A DNA stretch of 64,000 nt, taken from Xanthomonas rydalmerensis (GTDB lineage: Bacteria; Pseudomonadota; Gammaproteobacteria; Xanthomonadales; Xanthomonadaceae). Position numbers and translations under genes: made by a program. Below are positions 48,422 to 57,648 of this stretch, piece after piece. The notes below the pieces were generated by a model. That model was given only the letters and a program-made list of their open reading frames with translations, did no database searches and had not been told where the DNA came from. Each line of letters opens with the position of its first letter. The stretch's first letter is position 1. The stretch is from assembly GCF_033170385.1 (NCBI RefSeq), contig NZ_CP126170.1:3248001-3312000 (forward strand). Direction: 5' to 3'.

Positions 48422-50734
48422 CTACAGCCGATTCCACGCCGGCGTCGGCTCTCCAAGCAGATGCCGCACGAAGAAGTCGTACTGCCGCCGCTGGACGTAA
48501 TCGATGGGACCGGTGGAGCGGCCGACGGTGTGCTCGCCGCCAGGCACGACCAATAGGTCGAAATCCTTGCCGGCCTTGATCAAGGCGTCCACCACCTGCG
48601 CGGTCGAGGCCGGGTCGACGTTGCTGTCCTGCTCGCCGACGATCAGCAGCAGGTCGCCGCGCAACTTGGCCGCGTTGTCCACGCCGGAGGCAAGCGCATA
48701 GCTGGCGTCCACCGGCCAGCCCATCCATTGCTCGTTCCAGCTGATCTTGTCCATGCGGTTGTCGTAGCACCCGGCATAGGCCACGCCCACTTTGTAGAAG
48801 TCCGGGTGCCGCTCCAGCGCGCCCAGCGTGCTCTGCCCACCGGCCGACGCGCCGTAGATGCCGACACGGCCGATGTCGTAGGACGGATCCTGCGCCGCCA
48901 GCGCCTTGTGCCAGGCGATGCGGTCGGGGAAGCCGGAATCGCCGAGGTTCTTCCAGGCCACGTCGTGGAAGGCCTTGGAGCGGTTGGCGGTGCCCATGCC
49001 GTCGATCATCACCACGATGAAGCCCAAGTCGGCCTGCGCCTGCATGCCGATCTGCTTGTCGCCGCCGGAGTGGTAGCCGAACGGCCAGAAGGTCTTGGGC
49101 ACGAAGGAATCGTGCGGGCCGGCGTAGATGTTCTCGATCACCGGGTACTTCTTGTGCGGGTCGTAGTCGCGCGGCCGCACCACCATGCCCCAGATCTCGG
49201 TCTTGCCGTCGCGGCCCTTGGCCACGAAGGTCTGCGGCGCGCGCCAGCCGGCGGCCTGCAGCTTGCGGATGTCACCGCGCTCCACCACCTGCAGCAGCTT
49301 GCCGTCGATGGCATGCAGCTCCATCACCGGCGCCATGTCCGGACGCGAGTACACGTCCACGTAATGGCGGCCGTCGGCGGCGATGGCCACGTCGTGGTCG
49401 GCATCGGCCTCGGTCAGCCGGGTCAGGTGGCTGCCGTCGAAATCCACCGCGAACAATTGCCGATAATAGGGATCCTTGCCCGCATCCATGCCGCTGGCGG
49501 TGAACCAGATGCGCCGCTGCGCATCGTCCACGCGCAGCACGTCGCGCACGATCCACTCGCCCTTGGTGATCTGCGCCTTGATGCGGCCGTTGCTGCCGTC
49601 GAACAGGTACAGGTGGCGCCAGCCGTCGCGCTCGGAGATCCAAAGGATCTCCTTGCCCAGGCCATCGACATCGTGGTGGTAGCTGCGGTCGGCGTAGACG
49701 AAGGTCTTCGCGTCCTCGCCCACCGCCACGTGCGCCTTGCCCGTGGCCGCGTCCACCGCGATCGCGCGCATGCGCTGGAAACCGCGTTGCACGTAATCGA
49801 ACACGAAACTGGCGCTGTCGCGGCGCCACTGGATCGGCGAGAGCTGGTAGGGGTTGGCGAACAAGGCATCGTCGATGGCCAGCCGCTTGGGCGCGCCGCC
49901 GTTTGCCAGCGCGCCGAGGTCGAACAGCACCGGCCGCTCGATGTCCACCGCGTCGCCGGGCTTGGGATACAGTTGGGTGCGCACTACCGGCTGGCCGCCG
50001 CTAGGCGGTGCCGCCTCCACCCGGGTGACGCGGCGGGCGAAGCCGGGCCGCACCCGGTACAGCGCCAGCCGCTGCGAATCCGGCGCCCAGGCGATGGTTT
50101 CCGGATCGTAGAAATCGTCGCTGCGGCCATCGTCGGCCAGGCGCAGCGTGTGCCCGTCGGCCAGCGCACGCAGCATCACCGCGTTGCCGTCGACATAGGC
50201 CTCCCAACGTCCGTCAGGCGAGCGCCGCGGAGTGGCGTCGGCCGGCACGCTGAGGTCGCGCACCACGCCAAAGCCCCGCGGTCGCGGCTGCGGGCCGCTA
50301 TCGGCGCGGGCGCAGACGTAGGTGGTGAGGGTGCAGCGCCACGGCGCTTCGTCGAGCTCGAAGGCGATCGCCGCCTGCGGCTGGCCGCCCTCGGCGGCAT
50401 AGGCGAAGCGTGCGAACGGCAGGCGTAGCGCCGAATAGGCGGTGCCGGTCGCCGCGCTCAGCGCGCGCGCCACTCGCTGCTGGTCGAACGCCGGCTGCTT
50501 GCGCTGGCTGGCCACGTCCTCGCCCACGAAGGCGAAGCCGCCCGGCACGGTCTTGCGGTAGTAGAACGCGCCGTCGTCGCGCCATTGCGCTGGCCAGGTC
50601 ACGTTCTCGGTCAGGCCGATCCAGGCCTCGCGCAGGCCCAGCGAACGCTGGTAGTCGGCGACGCTGGGCGCGGCCTGTGCGGCGCCGGCGCAGCACGCCA
50701 GGGCGACGATGAGAGAGGCGACGAACTTGTTCAT
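48422..50734 (-). CDS. Exported S9-family prolyl oligopeptidase/dipeptidyl-peptidase-like enzyme
   Basis: Serine peptidase of 770 residues. A signal peptide ending GAAQA indicates the periplasm. An eight-bladed-propeller region (about 30-500) resembling the DPP-IV N-terminal domain is followed by the alpha/beta hydrolase domain, with the nucleophile in GIYGASAGGQST, the Asp in EQDSNVDPAST and the His in GGEHTVGR. S9 enzymes cut after proline or alanine in short peptides, which suits proline- and hydroxyproline-rich peptides. The start at 50734 is the signal-peptide ATG; an upstream extension runs into a palindromic repeat. It is transcribed alone, 140 bases after the permease gene. Confidence 0.88.
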   Translation of the reverse strand: MNKFVASLIVALACCAGAAQAAPSVADYQRSLGLREAWIGLTENVTWPAQWRDDGAFYYRKTVPGGFAFVGEDVASQRKQPAFDQQRVARALSAATGTAYSALRLPFARFAYAAEGGQPQAAIAFELDEAPWRCTLTTYVCARADSGPQPRPRGFGVVRDLSVPADATPRRSPDGRWEAYVDGNAVMLRALADGHTLRLADDGRSDDFYDPETIAWAPDSQRLALYRVRPGFARRVTRVEAAPPSGGQPVVRTQLYPKPGDAVDIERPVLFDLGALANGGAPKRLAIDDALFANPYQLSPIQWRRDSASFVFDYVQRGFQRMRAIAVDAATGKAHVAVGEDAKTFVYADRSYHHDVDGLGKEILWISERDGWRHLYLFDGSNGRIKAQITKGEWIVRDVLRVDDAQRRIWFTASGMDAGKDPYYRQLFAVDFDGSHLTRLTEADADHDVAIAADGRHYVDVYSRPDMAPVMELHAIDGKLLQVVERGDIRKLQAAGWRAPQTFVAKGRDGKTEIWGMVVRPRDYDPHKKYPVIENIYAGPHDSFVPKTFWPFGYHSGGDKQIGMQAQADLGFIVVMIDGMGTANRSKAFHDVAWKNLGDSGFPDRIAWHKALAAQDPSYDIGRVGIYGASAGGQSTLGALERHPDFYKVGVAYAGCYDNRMDKISWNEQWMGWPVDASYALASGVDNAAKLRGDLLLIVGEQDSNVDPASTAQVVDALIKAGKDFDLLVVPGGEHTVGRSTGPIDYVQRRQYDFFVRHLLGEPTPAWNRL

Positions 50735-50772
50735 GCGGTTTCCGAGAGTTTCGATGGCACGCTTCTTTTTTT

Positions 50773-50857
50773 GTAGGAGCGGCTTCAGCCGCGACCGGGC
50801 GTTACCAGGAAAGCCTATCGCGGCTAATCCCACAAAAGGGGACAAGAGCCGCTCCTA
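50773..50857. repeat. REP-like palindrome with an interrupted arm
   Basis: The left arm is identical to that at 26985 (GTAGGAGCGGCTTCAGCC, then GCGAC). The right arm has TCGCGGCT, then about 20 extra bases, then GAGCCGCTCCTAC. It lies between the permease and the S9 peptidase. The extra bases lengthen the second arm and spoil the perfect stem. Confidence 0.75.
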
Positions 50858-50874
50858 CGTACATCCACAACGGG

Positions 50875-52446
50875 CTATTCCCCATCATCCTCTTCCAACG
50901 CCAACTCCTCAGAGCGCAGACCGCTGCGCGCACCCCAGTGATAGCAACCCAACGCGATCGCCGCCACGCACAGCGTGTCCCAGGGATGCGTGATCCAGCC
51001 GCTGCCGCCGAAGGTGCCCAGGCGCGACACCACCAGCACCAGGGCAAAGAACACGATCAGCCACAGCACGCCGCGCACCTGCCGCCACAGCCGCGCACGG
51101 CCGGCGGCGTTGGGTAGCCGATACAGCACGTACAGCACGAACATCGCGATCTGCAGACCGAGCAACCACGACAGCGTGCTCCAGGTCGACCAGTACACGA
51201 TCAGGCCCGCGACGATGAACGACAGTGGGCCGAGCAGCGCCATGCCGCGCAGCCGGAACGGCCGCGGCAGCTCCGGCGCACTGCGCCGCAACGCGGCCAC
51301 GGTCACCGGCGCCACCGCATAGCTGAGCACCAGCGCCGCCGACACCACCTGGATCAGGGTCTCCCACGACGGGAACGGCAGAGTCCAGAACACCGACAGC
51401 CCCAGGCTCAGCCACAGCGCCGGGCGCGGGATGCCGGAGGCGGCATCGACGCGCGTCAGCACCGGCAGGAAGCCGCCGCTGCGCGCCCAGCCGTACACCA
51501 CCCGCGGCGTGGCGTTCATGTAGATGTTGCCGGTGCCGCTGGGCGAGATCATCGCGTCGCAGATCACCAATGCCGCCAGCCAACCCATGCCCAGCGCCAG
51601 GGCGATGTCGTGGTATGGCAGCGAGAACGCCTTGTCGATGCCGCCCCAGCCGTTGGCCAGGTGCTGCGCCGGCACCCCGCCGAGGAAGGCGAGCTGCAGC
51701 AGCACGTAGATCACCGTGGACAGCGCCACCGACAGGATCAGCGCGATCGGGATATTGCGCTGCGGATCGCGCACCTCGCTGGCCACCGACACGATCGGGG
51801 TCAGCCCGAGGTAGGCGAAGATGATGCCGCCGGCGGAGATCGCCGCCTCCACTCCGGCCGCGCCGAACGGCGCGAAGCCCTGCACGTGCAGGTTGCGCGC
51901 ATCGAAGTGCGCCATCAGCAGCACGATCACCAGCACCGGCACCAGGAACTTGAACACGCTGACGATGTTGTTGGCGGTGGCGAAGGTCTTGACGCTGTAG
52001 TAGTTGAGCAGGAAGAACGCGACAAGCAGCGCCAGTTGCAGCAGCCAGCCGGCGACGCTGGGATGGGTGCTGCCGGCCTGGTTGAGCCAGGGGAACCACG
52101 CCGCGGCATATTGCCGCGCTGCTTCCACTTCGATCGCGATCAGGCTGGAGAAGGCGATCAGGGTGATGAAGCCCATCAGCCAGCCGAGCAGCACGCCATG
52201 CGAGTACTCCGGGTAGCGCACCACGCCGCCGGCGCGTGGCAGCGCCGCGCCGAGTTCGCAGTACACCAGGCCCAGCAGCAGCACCGCCACGCCGCCGGCG
52301 ATCCACGACACGATGCCGGCCGGCCCGGCGATCGCCGAGACGTGGCTGGCGGAGAACAGCCAACCGGAACCGAAGATCGAGCCCAGACCGATGAAGGTCA
52401 GATCGGTGAGGCTCAAGCGCTTGTGGAACTTGCCTTGTGCGGCCAT
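50875..52446 (-). CDS. APC-superfamily amino-acid permease
   Basis: Inner-membrane amino-acid transporter, 523 residues, about 12-14 membrane segments. TM1 has the unwound-helix signature FIGLGSIFGSGWLF typical of the APC fold, and TM6 the motif IIFAYLGLTPIVSVASEVRDP. The acidic C terminus (ELALEEDDGE) is cytosolic. The pattern is close to YveA/aspartate-proton-symporter relatives, but substrate cannot be fixed by eye. It lies downstream of the DUF885 and hydroxyproline genes on the same strand, separated by a repeat block, so uptake of amino acids such as hydroxyproline or proline is a reasonable guess. Confidence 0.85.
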   Translation of the reverse strand: MAAQGKFHKRLSLTDLTFIGLGSIFGSGWLFSASHVSAIAGPAGIVSWIAGGVAVLLLGLVYCELGAALPRAGGVVRYPEYSHGVLLGWLMGFITLIAFSSLIAIEVEAARQYAAAWFPWLNQAGSTHPSVAGWLLQLALLVAFFLLNYYSVKTFATANNIVSVFKFLVPVLVIVLLMAHFDARNLHVQGFAPFGAAGVEAAISAGGIIFAYLGLTPIVSVASEVRDPQRNIPIALILSVALSTVIYVLLQLAFLGGVPAQHLANGWGGIDKAFSLPYHDIALALGMGWLAALVICDAMISPSGTGNIYMNATPRVVYGWARSGGFLPVLTRVDAASGIPRPALWLSLGLSVFWTLPFPSWETLIQVVSAALVLSYAVAPVTVAALRRSAPELPRPFRLRGMALLGPLSFIVAGLIVYWSTWSTLSWLLGLQIAMFVLYVLYRLPNAAGRARLWRQVRGVLWLIVFFALVLVVSRLGTFGGSGWITHPWDTLCVAAIALGCYHWGARSGLRSEELALEEDDGE

Positions 52447-52501
52447 GGCGTCTCCCGCTGGATTGGTGTCACTGGCGAATCAACGATCTGCGATGCTTCC
52501 T

Positions 52502-52695
52502 ACCCTCACCCCAACCCCTCTCCCGGAGGGAGAGGGGCTCACGCAAGCCAGCCGAAGCCAGCTCTCCCTTCTCCCTCCGGGAGAAGGTGCCCCGCAGGGG
52601 CGGATGAGGGTACGGGCGCAGCCTCGTGCAGCTGAAACACCGCATGCGCTTCGCGCCCGACCCTCACCCCAACCCCTCTCCCGGAGGGAGAGGGG
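52502..52695. repeat. CCCTCTCCC-type intergenic repeats
   Basis: Two hairpins CCCCTCTCCCGGAGGGAGAG flank a CTTCTCCCTCCGGGAGAAGG and GCCCCGCAGGGGC unit, the same family as the 144-bp array. The second hairpin begins immediately after the stop of the DUF885 gene at 52696, so it probably ends that transcript. Confidence 0.8.
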
Positions 52696-54528
52696 CTATT
52701 GCTTCGCCGCCTCCCGCGCCCAAGGCGACTTCCCACCCTCGGCGATGAAGCGATCGATGCGCTGCTCCAGCACCGGCAGCGGCACCGAGCCGGTTTCCAG
52801 CACCGCATCGTGGAACGCGCGCAGGTCGAACTTCTCGCCCAGCGCCTGTTCCGCCTTGCGCCGCAGCTCCAAGATCTTCAGCTCGCCCAGGTAGTACGAC
52901 AGCGCCTGTCCGGGCCAGGCGATGTAGCGGTCGACCTCGGTGGTCACCTCGTGCTCGCTGAGCGCGGTGTTGTCGCGCAGGAACGCCTGCGCCTGCTCGC
53001 GCGTCCAGCCCTTGTGGTGGATGCCGGTGTCGATCACCAGCCGGCACGCGCGCCACATCTGGTAGGTCAGGTAGCCGAAGCGGTCGTACGGGGTGTCGTA
53101 CATCCCCATCTCCTGCCCCAGGTACTCCGAGTACACCGCCCAGCCCTCGCCATAGGCGGAGATGTAGCTATAGCGACGGAAGTCCGGCAGGCCTTGCTGC
53201 TCGGCCGCAAGCGGCATCTGCAGCGCATGGCCGGGCGAGGATTCGTGCAGGGTCAGCGCGGTGAGGTTGTACAGCGGCCGCGACGGCAGGTCATAGGTGT
53301 TGACCAGGTAGATACCCGGGCCGCCACGGCCGCCGGTGTAGAACGGCGCCAGATCCGCCGGCACCGGCTCGATCGCGAAGCGCTGCCGCGGCAGCCGGCC
53401 GATGTAGTCGCCGATCTTGCCGTCCACGCGCTTGGCGATCCAGGCCGCGTCCTTGAGCAGTTCCTCCGGAGTCTTGGCGTAGAACTTCGGATCGGTGCGC
53501 AGGTAGTGCAGGAACGCCGGGAACGTCTGCTGCCCCGGCGGGGTCTTGAAGCCGCTGTCGGCGATCGCCTGGTCCATCTCCTTGCGCAGCCGCGCCACTT
53601 CCTTCAGGCCCACCGCGTGGATCTGCTCGGGGCTGAGGTCGAGCGTGGTGTATTCGCGGATCTGCGCACGGTAGTACGCGGCGCCGTCGGGCAGCGATTC
53701 GGCGGCCAGCGCCGGGCGCGCCTTGGGCAGGTATTCCTCGCGCATGAAACGCAGCAGCTTGGCGTAGGCCGGCGCCACCTGCTGGGCGATCGCCGTGCGC
53801 GCCTGCGCGCGCAACTGCGCCTGCAGCGGCGCAGGGATCGTCGTCGGCATCTGCTTGAACGGGGTGTAGAACAGATTGCTCTCGCCGGTCGCCTGCGCGA
53901 CCTCGGCGATCGACTGGTCGCGGCCCTGCAGGGTCACCGCCGGCTGCGCGAAACCACGTGCCAGGCCGGCGCGCATGTTGGCGATCTGTTCGTCGAAGTA
54001 GCGCGGGATGTCGGCAAGCTGCCCCAGGTAGCGCTGGTACTCCTCGCGATTACGCAGAGTGGCGCGCGCGGTGAAGCCCAGGTCGCTCCAGAACGCGCTG
54101 TCGCTGTTGAACGGCATTTCCCAGACGCGGAACCGCTGCTGGTCGAGCAGCACCTGCAGTTGCTGGCGATAGACCTGATAGTTCACCTGGTCCTGCGCCG
54201 ACAATTGCGCCGGGTCGATCGCGTCCAGCTCGTGCAGCACCTGCTGCCAGTACGCGGTGCGCTGCGCCTGGGTGGCCGGATCGACCTTGGGCAGGTGATC
54301 GGCGGCCTGCCCTTGCGCATCTTCGTCGTCGGCACCGGCGAACTGCTCCTGGCGCCATTTCCACTCGCGCTGGTACAGCGCCTTGAAGCGCGCGTCGGTA
54401 TCGCCGGCGGTTGCCGCGGCGGCCGGCGTGGAGGCCTGTGCCGGCGCGGCGCCGGCAGCGCCCTGCCAGGCCAGGGTGCAGGCGATGGCCAGGGCCAGCG
54501 CCGTGCGCAATCGGGAACGGGACATCAT
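52696..54528 (-). CDS. DUF885 metallopeptidase A (exported)
   Basis: Predicted zinc metallocarboxy- or dipeptidase of the DUF885 family, 610 residues. A Sec signal ends AAGAAPAQA with no lipobox, so it is soluble and periplasmic. The zinc motif is LHESSPGHALQ, with downstream GEGWAVYSEYLGQEMG and the conserved VDRYIAWPGQALSYYLGE block. Compared with its neighbour the motif reads HESSPGHA rather than HEGVPGHH; His, Glu and the second His are kept. The first ATG (54528) overlaps the upstream gene by 4 bases and has GGAG upstream. The pair arose by duplication and may split peptide substrates between them. Confidence 0.88.
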   Translation of the reverse strand: MMSRSRLRTALALAIACTLAWQGAAGAAPAQASTPAAAATAGDTDARFKALYQREWKWRQEQFAGADDEDAQGQAADHLPKVDPATQAQRTAYWQQVLHELDAIDPAQLSAQDQVNYQVYRQQLQVLLDQQRFRVWEMPFNSDSAFWSDLGFTARATLRNREEYQRYLGQLADIPRYFDEQIANMRAGLARGFAQPAVTLQGRDQSIAEVAQATGESNLFYTPFKQMPTTIPAPLQAQLRAQARTAIAQQVAPAYAKLLRFMREEYLPKARPALAAESLPDGAAYYRAQIREYTTLDLSPEQIHAVGLKEVARLRKEMDQAIADSGFKTPPGQQTFPAFLHYLRTDPKFYAKTPEELLKDAAWIAKRVDGKIGDYIGRLPRQRFAIEPVPADLAPFYTGGRGGPGIYLVNTYDLPSRPLYNLTALTLHESSPGHALQMPLAAEQQGLPDFRRYSYISAYGEGWAVYSEYLGQEMGMYDTPYDRFGYLTYQMWRACRLVIDTGIHHKGWTREQAQAFLRDNTALSEHEVTTEVDRYIAWPGQALSYYLGELKILELRRKAEQALGEKFDLRAFHDAVLETGSVPLPVLEQRIDRFIAEGGKSPWAREAAKQ

Positions 54529-56357
54529 CGTGGGGTCTCCGGAGTGGCGGGGGCGCCGGCCTGGACCTGGGCGATCCAGGCGTCGATGCGCGCGTCCAGC
54601 AGGTCCAGCGGCATCGCGCCGCCGCCGAGCACGGCATCGTGGAAGGCGCGGATGTCGAAGCGCTCGCCCAGCGCGCGCCTGGCCTTCTCGCGCAGCGCCA
54701 GGATGTCCAGTTCGCCGAGCTTGTAGCCCAGCGCCTGGCCCGGCCAGACGATGTAGCGGTCGGTCTCGGACTGGATGCTGGGTTCGTCGTCGGACGGATG
54801 CGCGTGGAAGAAGTCGATCATCTGCTGCCGGGTCCAGCGCTTGTAGTGCACGCCGGTGTCCAGTACCAACCGGTTGGCGCGCAGCAGTTCGCCGGCCAGG
54901 CGGCCGTAGTCGCTGTACGGATCGCGGTAGAAGCCCACTTCCTTGCCCAGCCGCTCGGCGTACAGCGCCCAACCTTCCACGTAGGCGTTGTAGCTGGATT
55001 GCTGGCGGAACGGCGGCAACGGCAGGCTCTGCGCCAGCGAGATCTGCAGATGATGGCCGGGCACGCCCTCGTGATACGCGGTGGCCTCGATGTTGACCAG
55101 GGTGCGGTGCGCGTAGTCGCTGGTGTTGACCATCACCAGCCCGGGCTTGCTGCCCTGCGCATCGCTCTGCCAGTACTCGGCACCGGGCGCGGTGGCGCGG
55201 AACGCGGGCATCGCGCGCACCTCCAGCGACGTCTTCGGCAAGGTGCCGAACAGCTTGGGCAGTTGCGGTTGCATCTGCGCGATGTCGTCGCGGTAGCGCT
55301 GCAGGATCTGCTCGGGCGAGCTGGCGAAGAAGCGGCGCTGCTGCGCCACCGCCTGGCGCAACGCCGGCAGATCGGCGTAGCCGAGCTGCTTGGCGATGGC
55401 GCCCATCTCGCCTTCGATGCGCGCGACCTCGGCCAGGCCAGTCTGGTGGATCTGCTCGGGCGACTGGTCGGTGGTGGTCTGGGTGTGGATCGCAAAGCGG
55501 TAGCGGCGCTCTCCATCGGGCAGCGACCACAGGCCTTCATGGGCGCGGCCCTGCGGCGCGTATTCGTTGGCGACGAAATCGGCCAGCTTGCGATAGGCCG
55601 GGCGCACCTGCTGGTCGATCGCCGCGATCATCGCCGCGCGCAGGCGCGGCCGCTCCGCCTCCGGCACCGCCGCCGGGAACTGCTGCAGCGGCGCCGCGAA
55701 CGGACTGTCGGCGCCGGCCGGCGCGGCGATCTCGCGCACCTGCGCGGGAATGCGTTCGAGCAGGTACTTCGGCTGCACCAGCCCATCCTTGGCGCCGGCG
55801 CGCGACAGCGCCACCACCTGGTCGAGCAGCGCCGGGATCGCCTGCAGGCGCTTGATGTAGTCCTCGTAGTCCTTGACGCTGGCGAACGGAAACGCCTGCG
55901 CGTAGCCCGGCAGCGCCACCTGGATGCCGCCGACCGGCTCCAGCGGCATCTCGTCGTTCTTCAGCGCGATCGCCTCGAGCCGGTCGCGCAACTGGCGCTG
56001 CATCATCTGCAGGCTCAACCGCTCCTGCGCCGACAGCGCCTTGGCATCGATCGCATCGAAGCGCGCCAGGAACCCGGCGGTGGCCTGGCGTTCGGCCTCC
56101 AGCGCTGCAAGCGAATAGTCGCTCCAGCGATCGTTGTAGCGGCTGTCGCCGATGATGCTGGCGAACTCGGGATGGTGGGCGAGCTGGTACTGCCATTGCG
56201 CATCGAGCAGCGCGGCGAAGGCCTGCGCTGGCGGCACCGCGGCCTTGGCCGGTGCCGCCGCGGCCGACGCAGAGGACGTCGGCGCTGCGGACGGTTGGCA
56301 GCCCGCCAGCAGGCTCAGCAGCAGCACGCCGGCGGCGGGCAGAGGCATGCGTCTCAT
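54525..56357 (-). CDS. DUF885 metallopeptidase B (lipoprotein)
   Basis: Paralogue of the next gene, 610 residues. The signal MRRMPLPAAGVLLLSLLAGC has a lipobox, so it is membrane anchored. After an Ala/Ser-rich linker the enzyme domain shows QWQYQLAHHPEFASIIGD, the zinc motif YHEGVPGHHLQ, EGWALYAERLGKEVGFY and TDRYIVWPGQALGYKLGE. GGAG precedes the ATG at 56357. It follows the M24 peptidase after 82 bases that contain the palindrome GGGCGGCCGCCC, so it may belong to the hydroxyproline operon or be partly insulated from it. Confidence 0.88.
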   Translation of the reverse strand: MRRMPLPAAGVLLLSLLAGCQPSAAPTSSASAAAAPAKAAVPPAQAFAALLDAQWQYQLAHHPEFASIIGDSRYNDRWSDYSLAALEAERQATAGFLARFDAIDAKALSAQERLSLQMMQRQLRDRLEAIALKNDEMPLEPVGGIQVALPGYAQAFPFASVKDYEDYIKRLQAIPALLDQVVALSRAGAKDGLVQPKYLLERIPAQVREIAAPAGADSPFAAPLQQFPAAVPEAERPRLRAAMIAAIDQQVRPAYRKLADFVANEYAPQGRAHEGLWSLPDGERRYRFAIHTQTTTDQSPEQIHQTGLAEVARIEGEMGAIAKQLGYADLPALRQAVAQQRRFFASSPEQILQRYRDDIAQMQPQLPKLFGTLPKTSLEVRAMPAFRATAPGAEYWQSDAQGSKPGLVMVNTSDYAHRTLVNIEATAYHEGVPGHHLQISLAQSLPLPPFRQQSSYNAYVEGWALYAERLGKEVGFYRDPYSDYGRLAGELLRANRLVLDTGVHYKRWTRQQMIDFFHAHPSDDEPSIQSETDRYIVWPGQALGYKLGELDILALREKARRALGERFDIRAFHDAVLGGGAMPLDLLDARIDAWIAQVQAGAPATPETPR

Positions 56358-56439
56358 CGATGGACTCCGCAGGGCGGCACGCGCCCGTGGCACGCCGCGG
56401 CGGCCGCCGCGCAAGGGTCGTGGGCGGCCGCCCTGCGCA

Positions 56440-57648
56440 TCAGGCGAACGGCCGGTCGATCGCCGGCGACGGCGGGGTGAACCACTGCGCGCCGTCTTCG
56501 GTGACGTAGAAATGATCCTCCAGGCGCACGCCGAACTCGCCCGGCACCACGATCATCGGCTCGTTGCTGCAGCACATGCCCGGCGCCAGCGCCAGCGCAT
56601 TGCCGCGCACCAGGTACGGCGCCTCGTGGATGCTCATGCCGCAGCCGTGGCCGGTGCGGTGCGGCAGCCCCGGCAACTGGTAGTCCGGGCCGAGCCCGGC
56701 GCGCTGCAACACCTTGCGTGCGGCCTCGTCCACCACCGCGCAGGCCACGCCCGGCCGCACCGCGGCGAAGGCCGCCGCCTGCGCCTCGTGCTCCAGTTGC
56801 CAGATGCGCCGCTGCTTCTCGCTGGGCTCGCCGAAGATGTAGGTGCGGGTGATGTCGGAGTGGTAGCCCTGCACGGTGCAGCCGGTGTCGATCAGCACCA
56901 GTTCGCCCGGGCGCAGCGCCTGTACGCCGGGAATGCCGTGCGGATACGCGGTGGCGTGGCCGAACTGCACGATGCAGAAGGTCGAGCCGTTGTCGGCGCC
57001 GAGCGCACGGTGCGCCTGGTCGATGAAACGGGTCAGTTCCGCGGTGGTGATGCCTTCGCGGATCAGCCCGGCGGCCAGCCGCTGCACGTGCAGGGTCATG
57101 TCGCAGGCCTGCTGCATCAGCGCCAGTTCCGCCGGCGACTTGCGCATGCGGCAGCCGTCGACGATGGCCGCGGCATCGCGGATCGCGATGCGGCCCAGCA
57201 CCGCGGCCAAGCCGGTATGCACCGCGAAGGCTACGCCCGGGTCCAGCGCCAGGCTCTGCGCGTCCAGCTCCAGCAAGGCCTCGGCGACCAGCGCGTGCGG
57301 GTCCTCGTGTTCCTGCCACAGGCGCTTGCGCACCGGCACCGACAGCACCGCGTCCAGCGAGCCTTCCTCGAACGCCGGGCAGATCAGCAGCGGATCGCCT
57401 TCGGCGGTGAGCAGCATCGCCACCAGGCGCTCGCTGGCGCCCCACGGCACGCCGGTGAAGTAGCGCAGCGAGGCACCGGCGCCGATCAGCAGCGCGTCGG
57501 CGCCGTGCGCGCGCATCAGCGCACGCGCGTTGGCCAGGCGTTGCCGGTACTCCGGCTCCTGGATCGCCGGCGCCCGCTGCGGCCACGGCGCCAGTTGCGC
57601 ATGCGCCTGCTCCAGGGTCAGCCCGCCGATCTGGGACTGCTCGCTCAT
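56440..57648 (-). CDS. M24-family Xaa-Pro peptidase (prolidase/aminopeptidase P-like)
   Basis: Cytosolic dinuclear-metal peptidase, 402 residues. An N-terminal creatinase-like domain (about 30-170) precedes the pita-bread domain with all five metal ligands visible: the two Asp in LIDTGCTVQGYHSDITRTY, His in GHGCGMSIHEAPYL, Glu in SNEPMIV and Glu in RLEDHFYV. Such enzymes release an N-terminal residue in front of proline or cleave Xaa-Pro. It overlaps the aldehyde dehydrogenase stop-start by 4 bases inside the hydroxyproline operon, which points to intracellular cleavage of imported Xaa-Hyp/Pro peptides. Confidence 0.9.
   Translation of the reverse strand: MSEQSQIGGLTLEQAHAQLAPWPQRAPAIQEPEYRQRLANARALMRAHGADALLIGAGASLRYFTGVPWGASERLVAMLLTAEGDPLLICPAFEEGSLDAVLSVPVRKRLWQEHEDPHALVAEALLELDAQSLALDPGVAFAVHTGLAAVLGRIAIRDAAAIVDGCRMRKSPAELALMQQACDMTLHVQRLAAGLIREGITTAELTRFIDQAHRALGADNGSTFCIVQFGHATAYPHGIPGVQALRPGELVLIDTGCTVQGYHSDITRTYIFGEPSEKQRRIWQLEHEAQAAAFAAVRPGVACAVVDEAARKVLQRAGLGPDYQLPGLPHRTGHGCGMSIHEAPYLVRGNALALAPGMCCSNEPMIVVPGEFGVRLEDHFYVTEDGAQWFTPPSPAIDRPFA

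Noticed and set aside
56369..56436. Terminator separating the M24 and DUF885 genes
   Set aside because: A GGGCGGCCGCCC palindrome and 10-base inverted repeat are present, but there is no proper loop or U-run, so I did not call it.
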